Translations under genes and position numbers: made by a program | Assembly (NCBI GenBank): GCA_013141505.1 | Contig: JABFQX010000056.1 | Coordinates: forward strand, 1-64,000 | DNA length: 64,000 nucleotides | Direction of reading: 5' to 3' | DNA from: Methyloglobulus sp. | GTDB taxonomy: Bacteria; Pseudomonadota; Gammaproteobacteria; Methylococcales; Methylomonadaceae | In this document: piece by piece, positions 27,637 through 37,972 of the stretch | How positions within the stretch are numbered: the stretch's first letter is position 1 | Layout: every line of letters starts with the position of its first letter | The notes under the pieces: model-generated | Databases searched by the model: none | Seen by the model: only the letters and a program-made list of their open reading frames with translations | What the model was told of the DNA's origin: nothing

Positions 27637-28676
27637 TCATCATGGCAGGAGGAACCGGAGGCCATGTGTTTCCGGCGCTGGCTGTCGCGCAATGGTTGCT
27701 TGATGCTGGTTGGGAAGTCAGTTGGCTCGGAACGCACAAAGGTCTTGAAAGCAAGGTGGTTCCCGAAAATAGTATAGACATAGATTGGCTTTCAGTTGCT
27801 GGAGTACGTGGAAAGGGAATGTTATCCAAGCTGGCTTCAATCTTTAAATTGATACAGGCTTGCGGGCAAGCACTGATCATTTTACGTAAGCGCAAACCCG
27901 ATGTGGTATTAGGCATGGGTGGATTTGTCGCAGGGCCCGGTGGGCTGATGGCGAAGGTACTAAATATTCCATTGATAATCCATGAACAGAACCGTATTCC
28001 AGGTACGACCAACAGACTATTGGCAAAAATTGCCAACCGGGTGCTGGAAGCATTCCCGGATAGTTTTAAAAAAGTAATTAATGCGACTTGTACGGGCAAC
28101 CCGCTTCGCAAACAATTTCAAAATTTGTCAGATGCAAAGGTTAAAAATCATGACCAAGCCCTAAGGCTTTTAATTATCGGCGGGAGCCAGGGTGCACAAG
28201 TTTTGAATGAAGTGATTCCTGATGCGCTAGCAAGTTTAAAGGATTTGGAAGTAAGGCATCAAACAGGTGTTGTTATGCAAGAACAGGTCGCCAAGCGTTA
28301 TCAAGACTTAGGTGTAGAGGCCGAAGCGACAGCGTTTATACAAGACATGGTTTCAGCGTATCAGTGGGCGGATATGATCATCTGCCGTGCCGGTGCGATG
28401 ACAGTCAGCGAAGTGGCGGCGATGGGTTTGCCAGCTATTTTGATTCCTTTGCCTAATGCAATTGACGATCACCAAATGGCAAATGCCCGCTACCTTGCTG
28501 AGGCTGGCGCTGGCTTTATCCTGCCACAAAAAGATTTAAACACAGTTAACTTACTTGAACTTATAACGAAAGCTCAACAGCAACTCAATACGATGACACA
28601 AGCCGCAAAGCAATGTGCGCGGTTGGATGCCACCGAGTCTGTGGCGAAGTTATGTATTAGCGAGGCTAGCCGATGA
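27621..28676 (+). CDS. murG: UDP-GlcNAc transferase MurG
   Basis: The 351-residue GT-B transferase begins at GTG 27621, inside the end of ftsW. It has [42 protein letters not shown] and the donor-binding [16 protein letters not shown]. It adds GlcNAc to lipid I to make lipid II on the cytoplasmic face of the membrane. murC overlaps it by 4 nt. Confidence 0.96.
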   Translation: MGKRIVIMAGGTGGHVFPALAVAQWLLDAGWEVSWLGTHKGLESKVVPENSIDIDWLSVAGVRGKGMLSKLASIFKLIQACGQALIILRKRKPDVVLGMGGFVAGPGGLMAKVLNIPLIIHEQNRIPGTTNRLLAKIANRVLEAFPDSFKKVINATCTGNPLRKQFQNLSDAKVKNHDQALRLLIIGGSQGAQVLNEVIPDALASLKDLEVRHQTGVVMQEQVAKRYQDLGVEAEATAFIQDMVSAYQWADMIICRAGAMTVSEVAAMGLPAILIPLPNAIDDHQMANARYLAEAGAGFILPQKDLNTVNLLELITKAQQQLNTMTQAAKQCARLDATESVAKLCISEASR

Positions 28677-30130
28677 TTGCTAATACCTCATTAGAGCCGA
28701 ATCGTGTATTTGGCAATATCAAGTGGATTCATTTTGTAGGTATTGGCGGCACCGGTATGTGCGGCATAGCCGAGGTATTATTTAACTTGGGCTATACCGT
28801 ATCGGGATCGGACATTAAAGAAAGTGCAGTTACCCAAAGGTTGGCGGAATTGGGTTTGACGATAGAAATTGGTCATAAACGAGAAAATATAAAACAAGCA
28901 GATGTGGTGGTGGTTTCCAGTGCAATTGATCGCACAAATGATGAAGTGGATGAAGCCTATTTGAATAGGATACCGGTCATTCCCCGTGCTGAAATGCTCG
29001 CGGAATTAATGCGTTTCCGCTTTGGTATTGCCGTTGCCGGGACGCACGGAAAAACTACGACGACCAGTTTGGTTGTGTCAATGCTTGCCGAAGGAGGATT
29101 GGATCCCACCTATGTGATTGGTGGTCGTCTGAACAGTGCTGGTGTGAATGCTAAGTTGGGCTTGGGTAATTATCTGGTCGCCGAAGCGGACGAGAGCGAT
29201 GCGTCATTCCTATACTTACAGCCGATGATGGCGATAGTCACCAATATCGACCAAGACCACATGGCGACGTATCAGAACAGTTACCAGCGACTGAAAGATA
29301 CCTTTATAGAATTTCTGCATCACATGCCTTTCTATGGTTTGGCGGTGATGTGCATTGATGATGAGGGTGTTCGGGAAGTCTTGCCAGCAATATCCAAACC
29401 AGTGACAACATACGGAATCCACAAAGAGGCGGATGTACGCGCTGAAAATGTGCAGCAAACAGGCATGTATACCTCGTTTGAAGTGGTACGCAAGGGCAAG
29501 CCAAACAATATGCAAGTTACTTTGAATATGCCCGGCTGGCATAACATGCTCAATGCGCTTGCGGCTATTGCCGTGGCGACCAAGCTGGAAGTGACCGATG
29601 ACGCAATCATCAAGAGTTTGGCGGCATTCAAAGGCGTGGGCAGGCGGTTTCAGGTCAATGGCGATTTACCATTCAATAACGGCAAACTGACTTTTGTTGA
29701 TGACTACGGACATCATCCCCGTGAGCTTGCGGCGACCCTTGAAGCCTTGCGCCAAGCATGGCCGGATAGACGTGCTGTTGTCATCTTTCAGCCCCATCGC
29801 TACAGCCGTACCCGCGATTTATTTGAAGATTTCGTACACGTACTTTCCACAGTCGATGTGCTTATTTTGAAGGACGTTTATTCAGCAGGAGAAACAGCCA
29901 TTCCGGGTGCAGACGGTAGGGCATTGAGCAGGGCAATACGGACGCGCGGTAAGGTCGATCCGGTTTTTCTCGAAGACTGGAATGAGTTGGCTTCTGTGTT
30001 GGCAAGTATCGTCAAAAAAGATGATGTCATTTTAACCGTAGGTGCGGGAAATGTCGGGCAGATCGCGGCGCAGTTACCGGAATTGCTGGCAAAAGAATTA
30101 GCGGTTGCAAGTAGGCATGGCAATGGCTGA
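28673..30130 (+). CDS. murC: UDP-MurNAc-L-alanine ligase MurC
   Basis: The 485-residue Mur ligase has the N-terminal [17 protein letters not shown] dinucleotide-like loop, the ATP loop [26 protein letters not shown], and [16 protein letters not shown] with the catalytic histidines. It attaches the first L-alanine to UDP-MurNAc. It overlaps murG at its start and murB at its end. Confidence 0.97.
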   Translation: MIANTSLEPNRVFGNIKWIHFVGIGGTGMCGIAEVLFNLGYTVSGSDIKESAVTQRLAELGLTIEIGHKRENIKQADVVVVSSAIDRTNDEVDEAYLNRIPVIPRAEMLAELMRFRFGIAVAGTHGKTTTTSLVVSMLAEGGLDPTYVIGGRLNSAGVNAKLGLGNYLVAEADESDASFLYLQPMMAIVTNIDQDHMATYQNSYQRLKDTFIEFLHHMPFYGLAVMCIDDEGVREVLPAISKPVTTYGIHKEADVRAENVQQTGMYTSFEVVRKGKPNNMQVTLNMPGWHNMLNALAAIAVATKLEVTDDAIIKSLAAFKGVGRRFQVNGDLPFNNGKLTFVDDYGHHPRELAATLEALRQAWPDRRAVVIFQPHRYSRTRDLFEDFVHVLSTVDVLILKDVYSAGETAIPGADGRALSRAIRTRGKVDPVFLEDWNELASVLASIVKKDDVILTVGAGNVGQIAAQLPELLAKELAVASRHGNG

Positions 30131-31001
30131 ATTAAAAGGTCGATTGTTAATCAATGAGCCCTTGGCGAAATATACCAGTTGGCGTGTAGGCGGTGTGGCA
30201 GATAGTCTTTACATCCCTTTTGATAAACAGGATTTATGTGAATTTACCAAAAGTTTGCCGGATAACGAGCCAGTATTGTGGATGGGGCTTGGCAGCAACT
30301 TACTGGTAAGGGATGGCGGTATTCGTGGCACTGTTATCAATACTAAAGGGCGTTTAAAAGACATGCGGATTACCAACGATGGTTTGGTGTACGTGGAAGC
30401 GGGTGTTCCTTGTGCACATGTGGCGCGGTTTTGTGCAGACAAGGGTTTTGTGGGTGCAGAGTTTTTGGCGGGTATCCCGGGAACGATGGGCGGCGCATTG
30501 AAAATGAACGCGGGCGCATTTGGCGGCGAAACTTGGCGCATTGTCAAGAATGTGGAAATGCTCAATGTTAAAGGCGATGTCACACAGCGAGATCCACAGC
30601 ATTTCGAGATCAATTACCGCTCGGTTAAGAACTCGGAGAATGAATGGTTTCTATCGGCAAATTTATCCTTAGCTCAAGGTGATTCGGCAAGCAGTATCCA
30701 GAAAATTAAAAGTTTGCTGGAGACGAGGGCAAAAACGCAGCCGACCAATCAGCCAAGTTGCGGATCAGTTTTCAAAAATCCAGAAGGTGATTTTGCGGCA
30801 CGGTTAATTGAAGCGACGAAATTAAAGGGTTACAGCATTGGTGGTGCGTGCGTGTCGGAAAAACATGCAAATTTCATCGTTAACACGGGCACAGCAACAG
30901 CAGCGGATATTGAAAACCTTATTAAATATGTCAAAAGACGAGTGCAATACCTTCATGGTGTCGAGTTGCAAACAGAAGTATGTATGGTAGGCGAGGAATA
31001 A
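30117..31001 (+). CDS. murB: UDP-N-acetylenolpyruvoylglucosamine reductase MurB
   Basis: From the ATG at 30117 the product has 294 residues. A second ATG at 30123 is equally possible, and a TTG at 30105 is less so. Motifs are [31 protein letters not shown] for [19 protein letters not shown] and [10 protein letters not shown] with the active-site serine. The short type I form without a large insertion differs from E. coli MurB. It reduces the enolpyruvyl group to make UDP-MurNAc. It overlaps murC by 14 nt. Confidence 0.93.
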   Translation: MAMAELKGRLLINEPLAKYTSWRVGGVADSLYIPFDKQDLCEFTKSLPDNEPVLWMGLGSNLLVRDGGIRGTVINTKGRLKDMRITNDGLVYVEAGVPCAHVARFCADKGFVGAEFLAGIPGTMGGALKMNAGAFGGETWRIVKNVEMLNVKGDVTQRDPQHFEINYRSVKNSENEWFLSANLSLAQGDSASSIQKIKSLLETRAKTQPTNQPSCGSVFKNPEGDFAARLIEATKLKGYSIGGACVSEKHANFIVNTGTATAADIENLIKYVKRRVQYLHGVELQTEVCMVGEE

Positions 31002-31003
31002 GC

Positions 31004-31927
31004 GTGATTACAAAACCGGAAGAATTTGGACGTGTTGCAGTGTTGATGGGCGGCACTGCTGCCGAACGGAAAGTGTCCTTAAAAAGTGGCGCGGCGGTTT
31101 TTGCGGCATTACAACGCAAGGGTGTCGATGTGGTTGCCATAGATGTCACGGATAGTTCTATTGATGCACTGGCCGGTCAGCGGATAGATCGCGTGTTCAA
31201 CATTATTCATGGCCGTGGCGGCGAAGACGGAGAGTTGCAAGCGGTACTGGATGTGATGAATATCCCCTATACCGGCAGTAGCGTGATGGCTTCAGCACTC
31301 AGCATGGACAAATTACGGACTAAATTATGCTGGCTGGGTTATGGCTTGGCTACACCCAAATGGTATTTGCTAAAAAATGCTGATGATTTGGATGCGTGTA
31401 TCGAAAGATTGGGTTTTCCGCTCATAGTGAAACCGGCTGAAGAAGGCTCCAGTATCGGTATGAGCAAAGCCAATAACAAAGATGAATTGGCAAAAGCCTT
31501 GCAAGTCGCGGCTGAATTCAAGTGCGATATTTTTGCCGAAACTTGGGTTGTAGGCAAGGAATATACGGTTGGGTTATTGAATGGCGTTGCCTTGCCAGTT
31601 ATCCAATTGGAAACACCCAATGCCTTCTATGACTATGAAGCAAAATACAATGCCACTACGACGAAATACCATTGCCCATCGGGGTTAAGTGATGACCAGG
31701 AAGCGCAACTACAACAACTGGCGGTTAAAGCGAGCGAGGTTGTTGGTGTTAAAGGTTGGGCGAGGGTGGATGTCTTCATTGATGAAACGGGACAGCCGCA
31801 ACTGATTGAAATCAATACAGTGCCAGGCATGACTGACCATAGCTTGATACCGATGGCGGCTAAACAAGCGGGTATCGGATTTGATGAACTGGTTTGGCAA
31901 ATTCTGGAAACCAGTTGCCGGAAGTAA
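31004..31927 (+). CDS. ddlB: D-alanine-D-alanine ligase DdlB
   Basis: GTG at 31004, preceded by GAGGA, gives 307 residues, almost the E. coli length. An upstream ATG at 30980 lies inside murB and is rejected. The ATP-grasp landmarks are VLMGGTAAERKVSLKSG, FNIIHGRGGEDGELQ, KPAEEGSSIGMSKAN, and INTVPGMTDHSLIP. It forms the dipeptide used by MurF. ftsQ follows at once. Confidence 0.96.
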   Translation: MITKPEEFGRVAVLMGGTAAERKVSLKSGAAVFAALQRKGVDVVAIDVTDSSIDALAGQRIDRVFNIIHGRGGEDGELQAVLDVMNIPYTGSSVMASALSMDKLRTKLCWLGYGLATPKWYLLKNADDLDACIERLGFPLIVKPAEEGSSIGMSKANNKDELAKALQVAAEFKCDIFAETWVVGKEYTVGLLNGVALPVIQLETPNAFYDYEAKYNATTTKYHCPSGLSDDQEAQLQQLAVKASEVVGVKGWARVDVFIDETGQPQLIEINTVPGMTDHSLIPMAAKQAGIGFDELVWQILETSCRK

Positions 31928-31930
31928 TTG

Positions 31931-32677
31931 ATGCAAGCTGTAAAAACACTGTCGGTTTTCGTGCTATTGGCGTTGGCAGTTTGGGGTTTACGGCAACAAG
32001 CCGTCAGCGACAAGTTGGCTGAATATCTACCGATACGGTATGTAAGTATAAGGGGTATGGGCGTGACTAAATATGTTACTAAAGATGACATAAAGGCAGC
32101 CGTCATGCCCTTGGTTACGACCAGTTTTATTGATGCCGATATGCAGCTTATACACGAAGCCGTTGAGAAGTTGCCCTGGGTAAAAAGTGCGTCGGTTGAT
32201 CGAGATTGGCCTGACATTATCGACATAGATGTCTATGAACGTAAGGCGTTTGTCCGTTGGGGACAAAAGAGTTTGTTGACTGAAAATGGTGAGCTGTTTA
32301 CGCCCAACAATGTGGATCAATTTCAATCGTTGTTGTTGGTAGAAGGGCCAACTCAGCAGGAAGCTAAAACACTGGAAATTATGAAGGGTGTGAATACTGC
32401 CCTGGAAGATCAGGCGCTGGAAATGGCTGAGTTTAAGGTAAATGACAGAGAGGCTTGGCAAATCAAGTTAAAAACAGGCTTGCAAATAGTGTTGGGACGC
32501 ACCGGTCAGTTAAAAAAGTTACAGCGGTTTTTGGCTACTATGCCCGTGTTAGGCCAAGAGAAAATTGCCGCTATGCAACTGGTTGATTTACGTTACCCGA
32601 ATGGTTACGCGGTGTCATGGAAGTCTGGAAGTGAACCGATAGACTGGGGCAAACCGAAAACCCAAGACACCAATTAG
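31931..32677 (+). CDS. ftsQ: Cell division protein FtsQ
   Basis: The ATG at 31931 gives 248 residues; a TTG at 31928 is one codon upstream. There is one N-terminal membrane helix (LSVFVLLALAVWGL), a POTRA domain starting at YVSIRGMGVTKYVT, and the FtsQ domain with PWVKSASVDRDWPDIIDIDVYERKAFVRW. It bridges FtsL/FtsB and other divisome proteins in the periplasm. The place between ddlB and ftsA is standard. Confidence 0.93.
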   Translation: MQAVKTLSVFVLLALAVWGLRQQAVSDKLAEYLPIRYVSIRGMGVTKYVTKDDIKAAVMPLVTTSFIDADMQLIHEAVEKLPWVKSASVDRDWPDIIDIDVYERKAFVRWGQKSLLTENGELFTPNNVDQFQSLLLVEGPTQQEAKTLEIMKGVNTALEDQALEMAEFKVNDREAWQIKLKTGLQIVLGRTGQLKKLQRFLATMPVLGQEKIAAMQLVDLRYPNGYAVSWKSGSEPIDWGKPKTQDTN

Positions 32678-32711
32678 ATTGTCAATATGAAGACGACACT
32701 GAGCAAATAAT

Positions 32712-33938
32712 ATGGCGAAGAAAACAGAACGAAATTTAATAGTCGGTCTAGACATAGGCACTTCCAAAGTGGCCGCTATTGTGGGCGAATTGTCCAGTGA
32801 TGGCACACTTGAAGTCATAGGAATAGGTTCGACATCTTCCCGTGGCCTGAAAAAAGGCGTGGTGGTCAACTTGGAATCGACGGTGCAATCTATTCAACGC
32901 GCTATAGAGGAAGCTGAATTAATGGCAGGTTGTCAGATTAAATCAGTATTTGCGGGCATTGCCGGCAGTCATATCCGTAGTCTCAATTCGCATGGTGTGG
33001 TGGCTATTAAAGATAAGGAAGTCACCCAATATGACATTGACCGGGTGATTGATTCGGCGCGAGCAGTAGCCGTTCCGGCTGACCAGAAGATCCTGCATAT
33101 CCTGCCACAGGAATTTATCATCGACCTGCAAGATGGCATTAAAGAGCCTATAGGTATGTCGGGTATTCGATTGGAAGCGCGGGTTCACATGGTCACTGGG
33201 AGTGTGAGTGCATCGCAAAACATCATCAAGTGCATCAGGCGCTGCAATCTTGAAGTCGAAGACATCGTGCTGGAGCAATTGGCATCTTGCAATTCGGTTT
33301 TAACAGAAGATGAAAAGGATCTAGGTGTGTGTTTAATTGACATCGGCGGCGGCACTACTGACATCGCAATCTTTGCCGAAGGTGCCATCAAACATACTGC
33401 AGTGATACCGATAGCGGGCGACCAAGTGACCAACGATATTGCCGTGGCATTACGGACACCCACCGTGAACGCCGAGGAAATCAAACGTAAATATGCCTGT
33501 GCACTGACACAATTAGCGCCCATTGATGGCGTAATTGAAGTGCCCAGTATAGGCGACCGCGCACCGCGCAAAATCTCGACACAAAATTTAGCCGAGATTA
33601 TCGAGCCAAGGTACGAAGAACTTATGTTACTGGTGCAATCGGAACTGCGGCGTAGCGGTTACGAAGAACTGATTGCGGCTGGCATTGTGTTGACGGGCGG
33701 TAGCTCAAAAGTAATGGGATTAATTGAGTTGGCGGAAGAAATTTTCCATATGCCGGTGCGTATGGGTGTGCCACAAAATGTCACCGGACTGGCCGAGGTC
33801 GTAAAAAACCCCATACATTCGACTGGCGTCGGCTTATTAATGTATGGAAGGGAGCATCAAGGTGGCGTTAGGAGTGTAGATCCTGAGGACTTGGGATTTT
33901 TTGCAAAAGTGAAAAGTTGGTTTCAGGGAAATTTTTAA
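32712..33938 (+). CDS. ftsA: Cell division protein FtsA
   Basis: The 408-residue actin-like ATPase has VGLDIGTSKVAAIVGEL (phosphate 1), the SHI-motif domain 1C, LIDIGGGTTDIAIF (phosphate 2), and VLTGGSSKVMGL (adenosine). The C-terminus ends in a basic amphipathic stretch (FFAKVKSWFQGNF) that would anchor it in the membrane. It tethers FtsZ filaments. It lies 34 bp after ftsQ and 37 bp before ftsZ. Confidence 0.97.
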   Translation: MAKKTERNLIVGLDIGTSKVAAIVGELSSDGTLEVIGIGSTSSRGLKKGVVVNLESTVQSIQRAIEEAELMAGCQIKSVFAGIAGSHIRSLNSHGVVAIKDKEVTQYDIDRVIDSARAVAVPADQKILHILPQEFIIDLQDGIKEPIGMSGIRLEARVHMVTGSVSASQNIIKCIRRCNLEVEDIVLEQLASCNSVLTEDEKDLGVCLIDIGGGTTDIAIFAEGAIKHTAVIPIAGDQVTNDIAVALRTPTVNAEEIKRKYACALTQLAPIDGVIEVPSIGDRAPRKISTQNLAEIIEPRYEELMLLVQSELRRSGYEELIAAGIVLTGGSSKVMGLIELAEEIFHMPVRMGVPQNVTGLAEVVKNPIHSTGVGLLMYGREHQGGVRSVDPEDLGFFAKVKSWFQGNF

Positions 33939-33975
33939 TTATTAGCAGATCTTTTTTTATAACGAGGCAAAGACT

Positions 33976-35136
33976 ATGAAATATGAACTTGTAGATATGT
34001 GCAGTGAAAACGCAATTATTAAGGTAATCGGTGTCGGCGGCGGTGGCGGCAATGCAGTCAACCATATGGTCGATTGCCACATTGAAGGCGTTGAGTTTAT
34101 TTGTGCAAATACCGATGCTCAGGCTTTAAGAAAACTCAATACCAGCACCATTATTCAGCTTGGCGTTGAACTGACTAAAGGTCTTGGTGCAGGTACCAAC
34201 CCAGAAATAGGTAAAATGGCGGCAGAAGAAAATAGGGATCGCATCAAAGAAGTTATCACCGGTGCGGATATGGTGTTCCTGACAGCTGGCATGGGCGGTG
34301 GTACAGGTACCGGTGCTATTTCGGTTATTGCTGAAATAGCCAAAGAATTGGGAATATTGACAGTAGCCGTAGTGACCAAGCCCTTTGCATTTGAAGGCAA
34401 AAAGAAATTGGCAGTCGCCGAGCAAGGTATTGCCGAACTGGAAAAATATGTTGATTCAGTCATCACCATCCCTAACGAAAAATTGTTGCCTGTATTAGGC
34501 AAGAATGCGTCTTTGTTGAATGCGTTTAAAGCCGCAAATGACGTTTTGCTTGATGCGGTTCAGGGTATCACCGACCTGATTGTTCATCCTGGCATGATTA
34601 ATGTCGATTTTGCCGATGTTAGGACGGTCATGGCGGGAATGGGTGCGGCAATTATGGGTACAGCGACCGCTAAAGGTGACAATCGCGCCCGCGAAGCGGC
34701 GGAAAAAGCGATTGCCTGCCCATTGCTGGAAGATATTAACTTGCAAGGCGCGCGTGGAATTTTGGTGAATATATCGGCTGCCGATATGGGTATCGCAGAA
34801 TTCAATGAAGTCGGTAACATCGTTCATGAATTCGCTTCGGAAGATGCCGTGATTAAAATTGGTACCGCTATAGATGCGACACTGGGCGATGAAATAAAAG
34901 TGACGGTTGTTGCCACTGGAATGGGTGTCCAGCGTGCACAAGTCATCAGGCCTAACAGCAGTTTGACCAGAAAAGCCGCTACCGGTGAAATTGATTATAC
35001 CGCGCTGGACAAGCCTACCGTGATACGGCAAAACAAGCCCGAAACACGGGAAACCCGTTTTGGCGCCCAGCCCAAAAAAGATATGGATTTAGATTATCTG
35101 GATATTCCGGCTTTCCTAAGACGACAAGCTGATTAA
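33976..35136 (+). CDS. ftsZ: Cell division protein FtsZ
   Basis: The 386-residue tubulin-like GTPase has VIGVGGGGGNAVNHM, the T4 signature GGGTGTGA, and the T7 catalytic loop NVDFADVRTVM. The C-terminal peptide DLDYLDIPAFLRRQAD, which binds FtsA and ZipA, is present after a short variable linker. GAGGCAAAG precedes the ATG at 33976. It forms the Z-ring and closes the division part of the operon. Confidence 0.98.
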   Translation: MKYELVDMCSENAIIKVIGVGGGGGNAVNHMVDCHIEGVEFICANTDAQALRKLNTSTIIQLGVELTKGLGAGTNPEIGKMAAEENRDRIKEVITGADMVFLTAGMGGGTGTGAISVIAEIAKELGILTVAVVTKPFAFEGKKKLAVAEQGIAELEKYVDSVITIPNEKLLPVLGKNASLLNAFKAANDVLLDAVQGITDLIVHPGMINVDFADVRTVMAGMGAAIMGTATAKGDNRAREAAEKAIACPLLEDINLQGARGILVNISAADMGIAEFNEVGNIVHEFASEDAVIKIGTAIDATLGDEIKVTVVATGMGVQRAQVIRPNSSLTRKAATGEIDYTALDKPTVIRQNKPETRETRFGAQPKKDMDLDYLDIPAFLRRQAD

Positions 35137-35152
35137 GTGCTGGTATTTTTCT

Positions 35153-35178
35153 TGACCTCAAGGTATAAAAGCCGATTA
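35153..35178 (+). promoter_or_regulatory. Possible promoter of lpxC
   Basis: TTGACC at 35153 is followed by AT-rich candidates for a -10 box (ATTATG/TATGAT) 17-19 bp further on. E. coli also has a separate lpxC promoter after ftsZ. The spacing and the -10 match are imperfect. Confidence 0.3.
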
Positions 35179-35220
35179 TGATAGAATGGTTTTTTTGCCT
35201 CTTTGACATGGCTTAATTTT

Positions 35221-36144
35221 ATGATTAAACAGCGAACCTTGAAAAATACTATCAGAGCCACAGGTGTGGGTCTTCATACGGGCGATAAGGTGTATTTGAC
35301 TTTGCGCCCCGCAGAGCCCAATACCGGAATCAGGTTTCGTCGCGTGGATTTGGATTTCCCGGTCACTATTCAGGCAACACCTGGTAACGTCGGCGAAACA
35401 GTACTTTCGACGACATTGGTTTCCGGAGATACTAAAATCTCGACGATAGAACACTTGCTGTCTGCCTTTGCGGGGCTGGGCATTGATAACGCCATTATTG
35501 ATGTTAGTGCCGCCGAGGTGCCAATCATGGACGGCAGTGCTGGACCTTTTGTGTTTTTGCTGCAATCGGCAGGCGTTGAAGAGCAGGATAGTCCAAAGCA
35601 ATATATCCGTATAAAACATAGTGTTAGGGTTGAAGATGGCGATAAGTGGGCGGCGTTTGAGCCGTTCGACGGCTTTAAAGTCACCTTCACAATCGACTTC
35701 GAGCACCCGGCTTTTGCCGATAATGTAAAGACGGCGACGATGGATTTCTCATCAACTACGTTTGTTAAAGAGGTCAGCAGAGCCAGGACTTTCGGCTTTA
35801 TGAGGGATATTGAGATGCTCAGGAAGAATAATCTGGCTTTGGGCGGCAGTCTCGAAAATGCCATCGTGGTGGATGACGACAAAATCCTTAATGAAGATGG
35901 GCTTCGTTACGCGGATGAATTCGTTAAGCACAAAATCCTTGATGCGATAGGCGATCTTTACCTCTTAGGCCATAGCCTGATAGGGCAATTTACCGGTTAT
36001 AAATCAGGTCATGGTTTGAACAATAAGTTGCTGAGAACCTTATTGGCCGATACGGACGCTTGGGAAAAAATTACGTTTGACGAAGAGAGCGATGCACCGA
36101 TTTCATTTATGCGTTCCGCTGAATCGCCACGTTCTGCGGCGTAG
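35221..36144 (+). CDS. lpxC: UDP-3-O-acyl-N-acetylglucosamine deacetylase LpxC
   Basis: The ATG at 35221 gives 307 residues (E. coli has 305); a TTG at 35203 is in frame but less likely. The zinc ligands are in [11 protein letters not shown] and [14 protein letters not shown] (His and Asp), and GHKSGH-like residues follow in [12 protein letters not shown]. It catalyses the committed step of lipid A synthesis, showing that the organism makes lipopolysaccharide. It is convergent with dciA, 11 bp away. Confidence 0.96.
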   Translation: MIKQRTLKNTIRATGVGLHTGDKVYLTLRPAEPNTGIRFRRVDLDFPVTIQATPGNVGETVLSTTLVSGDTKISTIEHLLSAFAGLGIDNAIIDVSAAEVPIMDGSAGPFVFLLQSAGVEEQDSPKQYIRIKHSVRVEDGDKWAAFEPFDGFKVTFTIDFEHPAFADNVKTATMDFSSTTFVKEVSRARTFGFMRDIEMLRKNNLALGGSLENAIVVDDDKILNEDGLRYADEFVKHKILDAIGDLYLLGHSLIGQFTGYKSGHGLNNKLLRTLLADTDAWEKITFDEESDAPISFMRSAESPRSAA

Positions 36145-36155
36145 ATATAAAAAAG

Positions 36156-36653
36156 TTACACTTGTTTTTGCAGGCGGGCGAGGGTTGTGCTGAGCCTGCC
36201 GAGCGCATCTTTTAGTTGTGGATCTGTAGTTGAGTAACTATAGGCATGAAGTTCATCGACCACGGTTTGTGAAGGGATGATTGCCGTTTTTTTGGGGCTG
36301 TTTCCTTCATGAGTTGATATCGTCACTTTTACCTTTAACGAGGTAACAGCTTTTGTCACAGCAATCTTGCTTATAGTGCCGAGCATAACGCTGTCGTAAA
36401 AGCGCAATTGCGACGCCCAAGCTGCTGAATCAGTAAAAATCACCAGTTTATTGTTATTGATAACGCAATGTAACGCATGATTGGCAAGATGTGCTGGCAA
36501 AACTGCCTTAATCTGTTTCAGGACGCTGAGCTGTTCACTGACTTGCCTGATTAACAAGGTAAGCGATTTATTGGTGTACCATAATAGGGTCTTAGTGGGT
36601 GGTGTACGCGGTGTCATTTTAAACCCATTAATTACTTGTCTATTTGGTGGCAT
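36156..36653 (-). CDS. dciA: DUF721 protein, probable replicative helicase loader DciA
   Basis: The 165-residue protein has the DUF721 pattern: a short N-terminal helical part, then a KH-like core with LVIFTDSAAWASQLRFYDSVML. In Pseudomonas the DUF721 gene dciA lies between lpxC and secA, as here, and acts with DnaB at replication initiation. The N-terminal start is uncertain: MTPRTPPTK at the 13th codon is an alternative. Function is inferred from family and context. Confidence 0.72.
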   Translation of the reverse strand: MPPNRQVINGFKMTPRTPPTKTLLWYTNKSLTLLIRQVSEQLSVLKQIKAVLPAHLANHALHCVINNNKLVIFTDSAAWASQLRFYDSVMLGTISKIAVTKAVTSLKVKVTISTHEGNSPKKTAIIPSQTVVDELHAYSYSTTDPQLKDALGRLSTTLARLQKQV

Positions 36654-36953
36654 GCTGTCGTTAGTTTAAGCTATAACCGAATTTTGCTGTTAGGATCTTT
36701 CATTGGGTATTTGGTGTGATGATTGCAGTTTGCCGTAGACACTCTGCAACCAAAAGAACAATAGTTTAGTGATTGACACCTGCTTATCTTAAGCAATATA
36801 ATGAAGCCAGCTTGAAATTGATTTACCGCTATGCTTATCTCTACGAAGTTGCTCAGTCTTTACTCGTCCTGTTTATCCATAAAGTAGTTTTCAAATTTCC
36901 CGCTCCATTAGCCCAACGGGCTTAAAATTTAATTTTACAAAAGGATACACAAT
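36654..36953 (+). promoter_or_regulatory. Upstream region and leader of the second cold-shock gene
   Basis: This 300-bp stretch has no gene. Its end holds a small hairpin (AGCCC AAC GGGCT at 36910-36922) and then AAAAGGA, the ribosome site of the cold-shock gene. A long leader is usual for csp genes, but no cold-box match was established. Confidence 0.4.
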
Positions 36954-37154
36954 ATGACTACTGGTACCGTTAAATGGTTTAACGCAGAAAAAGGTTTTGG
37001 CTTCATTCAACAAGAAAGTGGCCCAGATGTTTTCGTTCATTATCGCAATATCGGCGGCAGCGGCTTTAAATCTTTAGATGAAGGCCAAAAAGTTCAGTTT
37101 ACTATCACTCAAGGCCAAAAAGGCCCGCAAGCTGAAGAAGTAACACTGCTCTAA
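36954..37154 (+). CDS. Cold-shock protein (CspA family), second copy
   Basis: The 66-residue cold-shock domain protein begins [18 protein letters not shown] and has the second RNA-binding motif as VFVHYRNI. It differs from the copy at 12948 in the second half. It would bind single-stranded RNA or DNA and act as an RNA chaperone. It is monocistronic, with its own leader and a terminator directly downstream. Confidence 0.95.
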   Translation: MTTGTVKWFNAEKGFGFIQQESGPDVFVHYRNIGGSGFKSLDEGQKVQFTITQGQKGPQAEEVTLL

Positions 37155-37166
37155 GCTAAAAAATAT

Positions 37167-37208
37167 AAGCTACAGTCCTCGTTTTACAATGGGGCTGTGG
37201 CTTTTTTG
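37167..37208 (+). terminator. Intrinsic terminator of the second cold-shock gene
   Basis: AAGCTACAGTCCTC (37167-37180) pairs with GGGGCTGTGGCTT (37191-37203) using G-U pairs, and a run of six T follows. It starts 13 bp after the stop codon. Confidence 0.8.
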
Positions 37209-37237
37209 TTTTTGACGGAAAGGGAAAGGTATTGCAG

Positions 37238-37699
37238 TTAATCGTATTTGCGATTGTTATACAACAACCAACCTCCCGGATGTGATCCCCTCGGGTCATG
37301 GTGTGTCCAGTGAACGACCCCCCCTTTATTATTCCACTCGTATTCACCGTAAAAAGAAATCATCTCGCCTTCCTTTAAACCGTCAACCTCAGCCGCTAAA
37401 TCGCTATTATGCGCGATAAGCAGTTTTTGCCCGGAAGTCAGCTCCACAATAAACCGTTGGTGCCGTGATCCGCTGTTGTCTTTTTTGAGTATTTTAACGA
37501 TTCGACCTGTTTGCTTGACCTGAAAATTGCTTTGTTGGTTTTCAAAGGCTTCTTTGAGGCTAGCTAAGTCCGATAAATCAGTTTTAGGGCTTTGTAATAT
37601 CGAGGGGTTGGAACCAATTGTCTGCCGATTAGTAGACAGCAAAGCTGTTACAGTGGAAAGAATAATAAAAACAAAAATTTTAAAAAATAATTTTTTCAC
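37238..37699 (-). CDS. DUF3465 exported/anchored protein
   Basis: The 153-residue protein begins with a hydrophobic helix (FFKIFVFIILSTVTALLS), a signal peptide or anchor. The rest has FIVELTSGQKLLIAHNSDLA and the strongly conserved block VVHWTHHDPRGSHPGGW, which matches the DUF3465 family as I remember it. The histidines in this block suggest metal or nucleic acid binding, but no function is known. It is convergent with the cold-shock gene and divergent from secA. Confidence 0.75.
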   Translation of the reverse strand: MKKLFFKIFVFIILSTVTALLSTNRQTIGSNPSILQSPKTDLSDLASLKEAFENQQSNFQVKQTGRIVKILKKDNSGSRHQRFIVELTSGQKLLIAHNSDLAAEVDGLKEGEMISFYGEYEWNNKGGVVHWTHHDPRGSHPGGWLLYNNRKYD

Positions 37700-37903
37700 A
37701 GGGCAAGTGTTTGAGCGTGATTTGAGTAGATTTTTTCTTGGTAACGAATATCGATAGGTCGTTTAAACCTGAGAGCTGACGGCGTTTGTTAAATGTAACC
37801 AAAAAAAACTGAACGCAGAAGGCTTTAAAAACTCACTATTACCTTCACAACAAGTATTCATCAATATTGTTGTTCTAGTTAGAATCAGGCGTTTTTTGTA
37901 CCT

Positions 37904-37928
37904 TATAATTTTTCATACAGTATATAAT
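37904..37928 (+). promoter_or_regulatory. Possible secA promoter region
   Basis: Two TATAAT hexamers lie at 37904-37909 and 37923-37928, 45-70 bp upstream of the secA start. No convincing -35 box fits either at 16-18 bp, so this is only a suggestion. Confidence 0.3.
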
Positions 37929-37972
37929 CAACGGTTTGATTCAACTACACCCAATTTACATCGGAAATAGAT

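Noticed and set aside
30980-31003. Longer start of ddlB
   Set aside because: It would add 8 residues inside murB; the GTG at 31004 has GAGGA before it and gives the family length.
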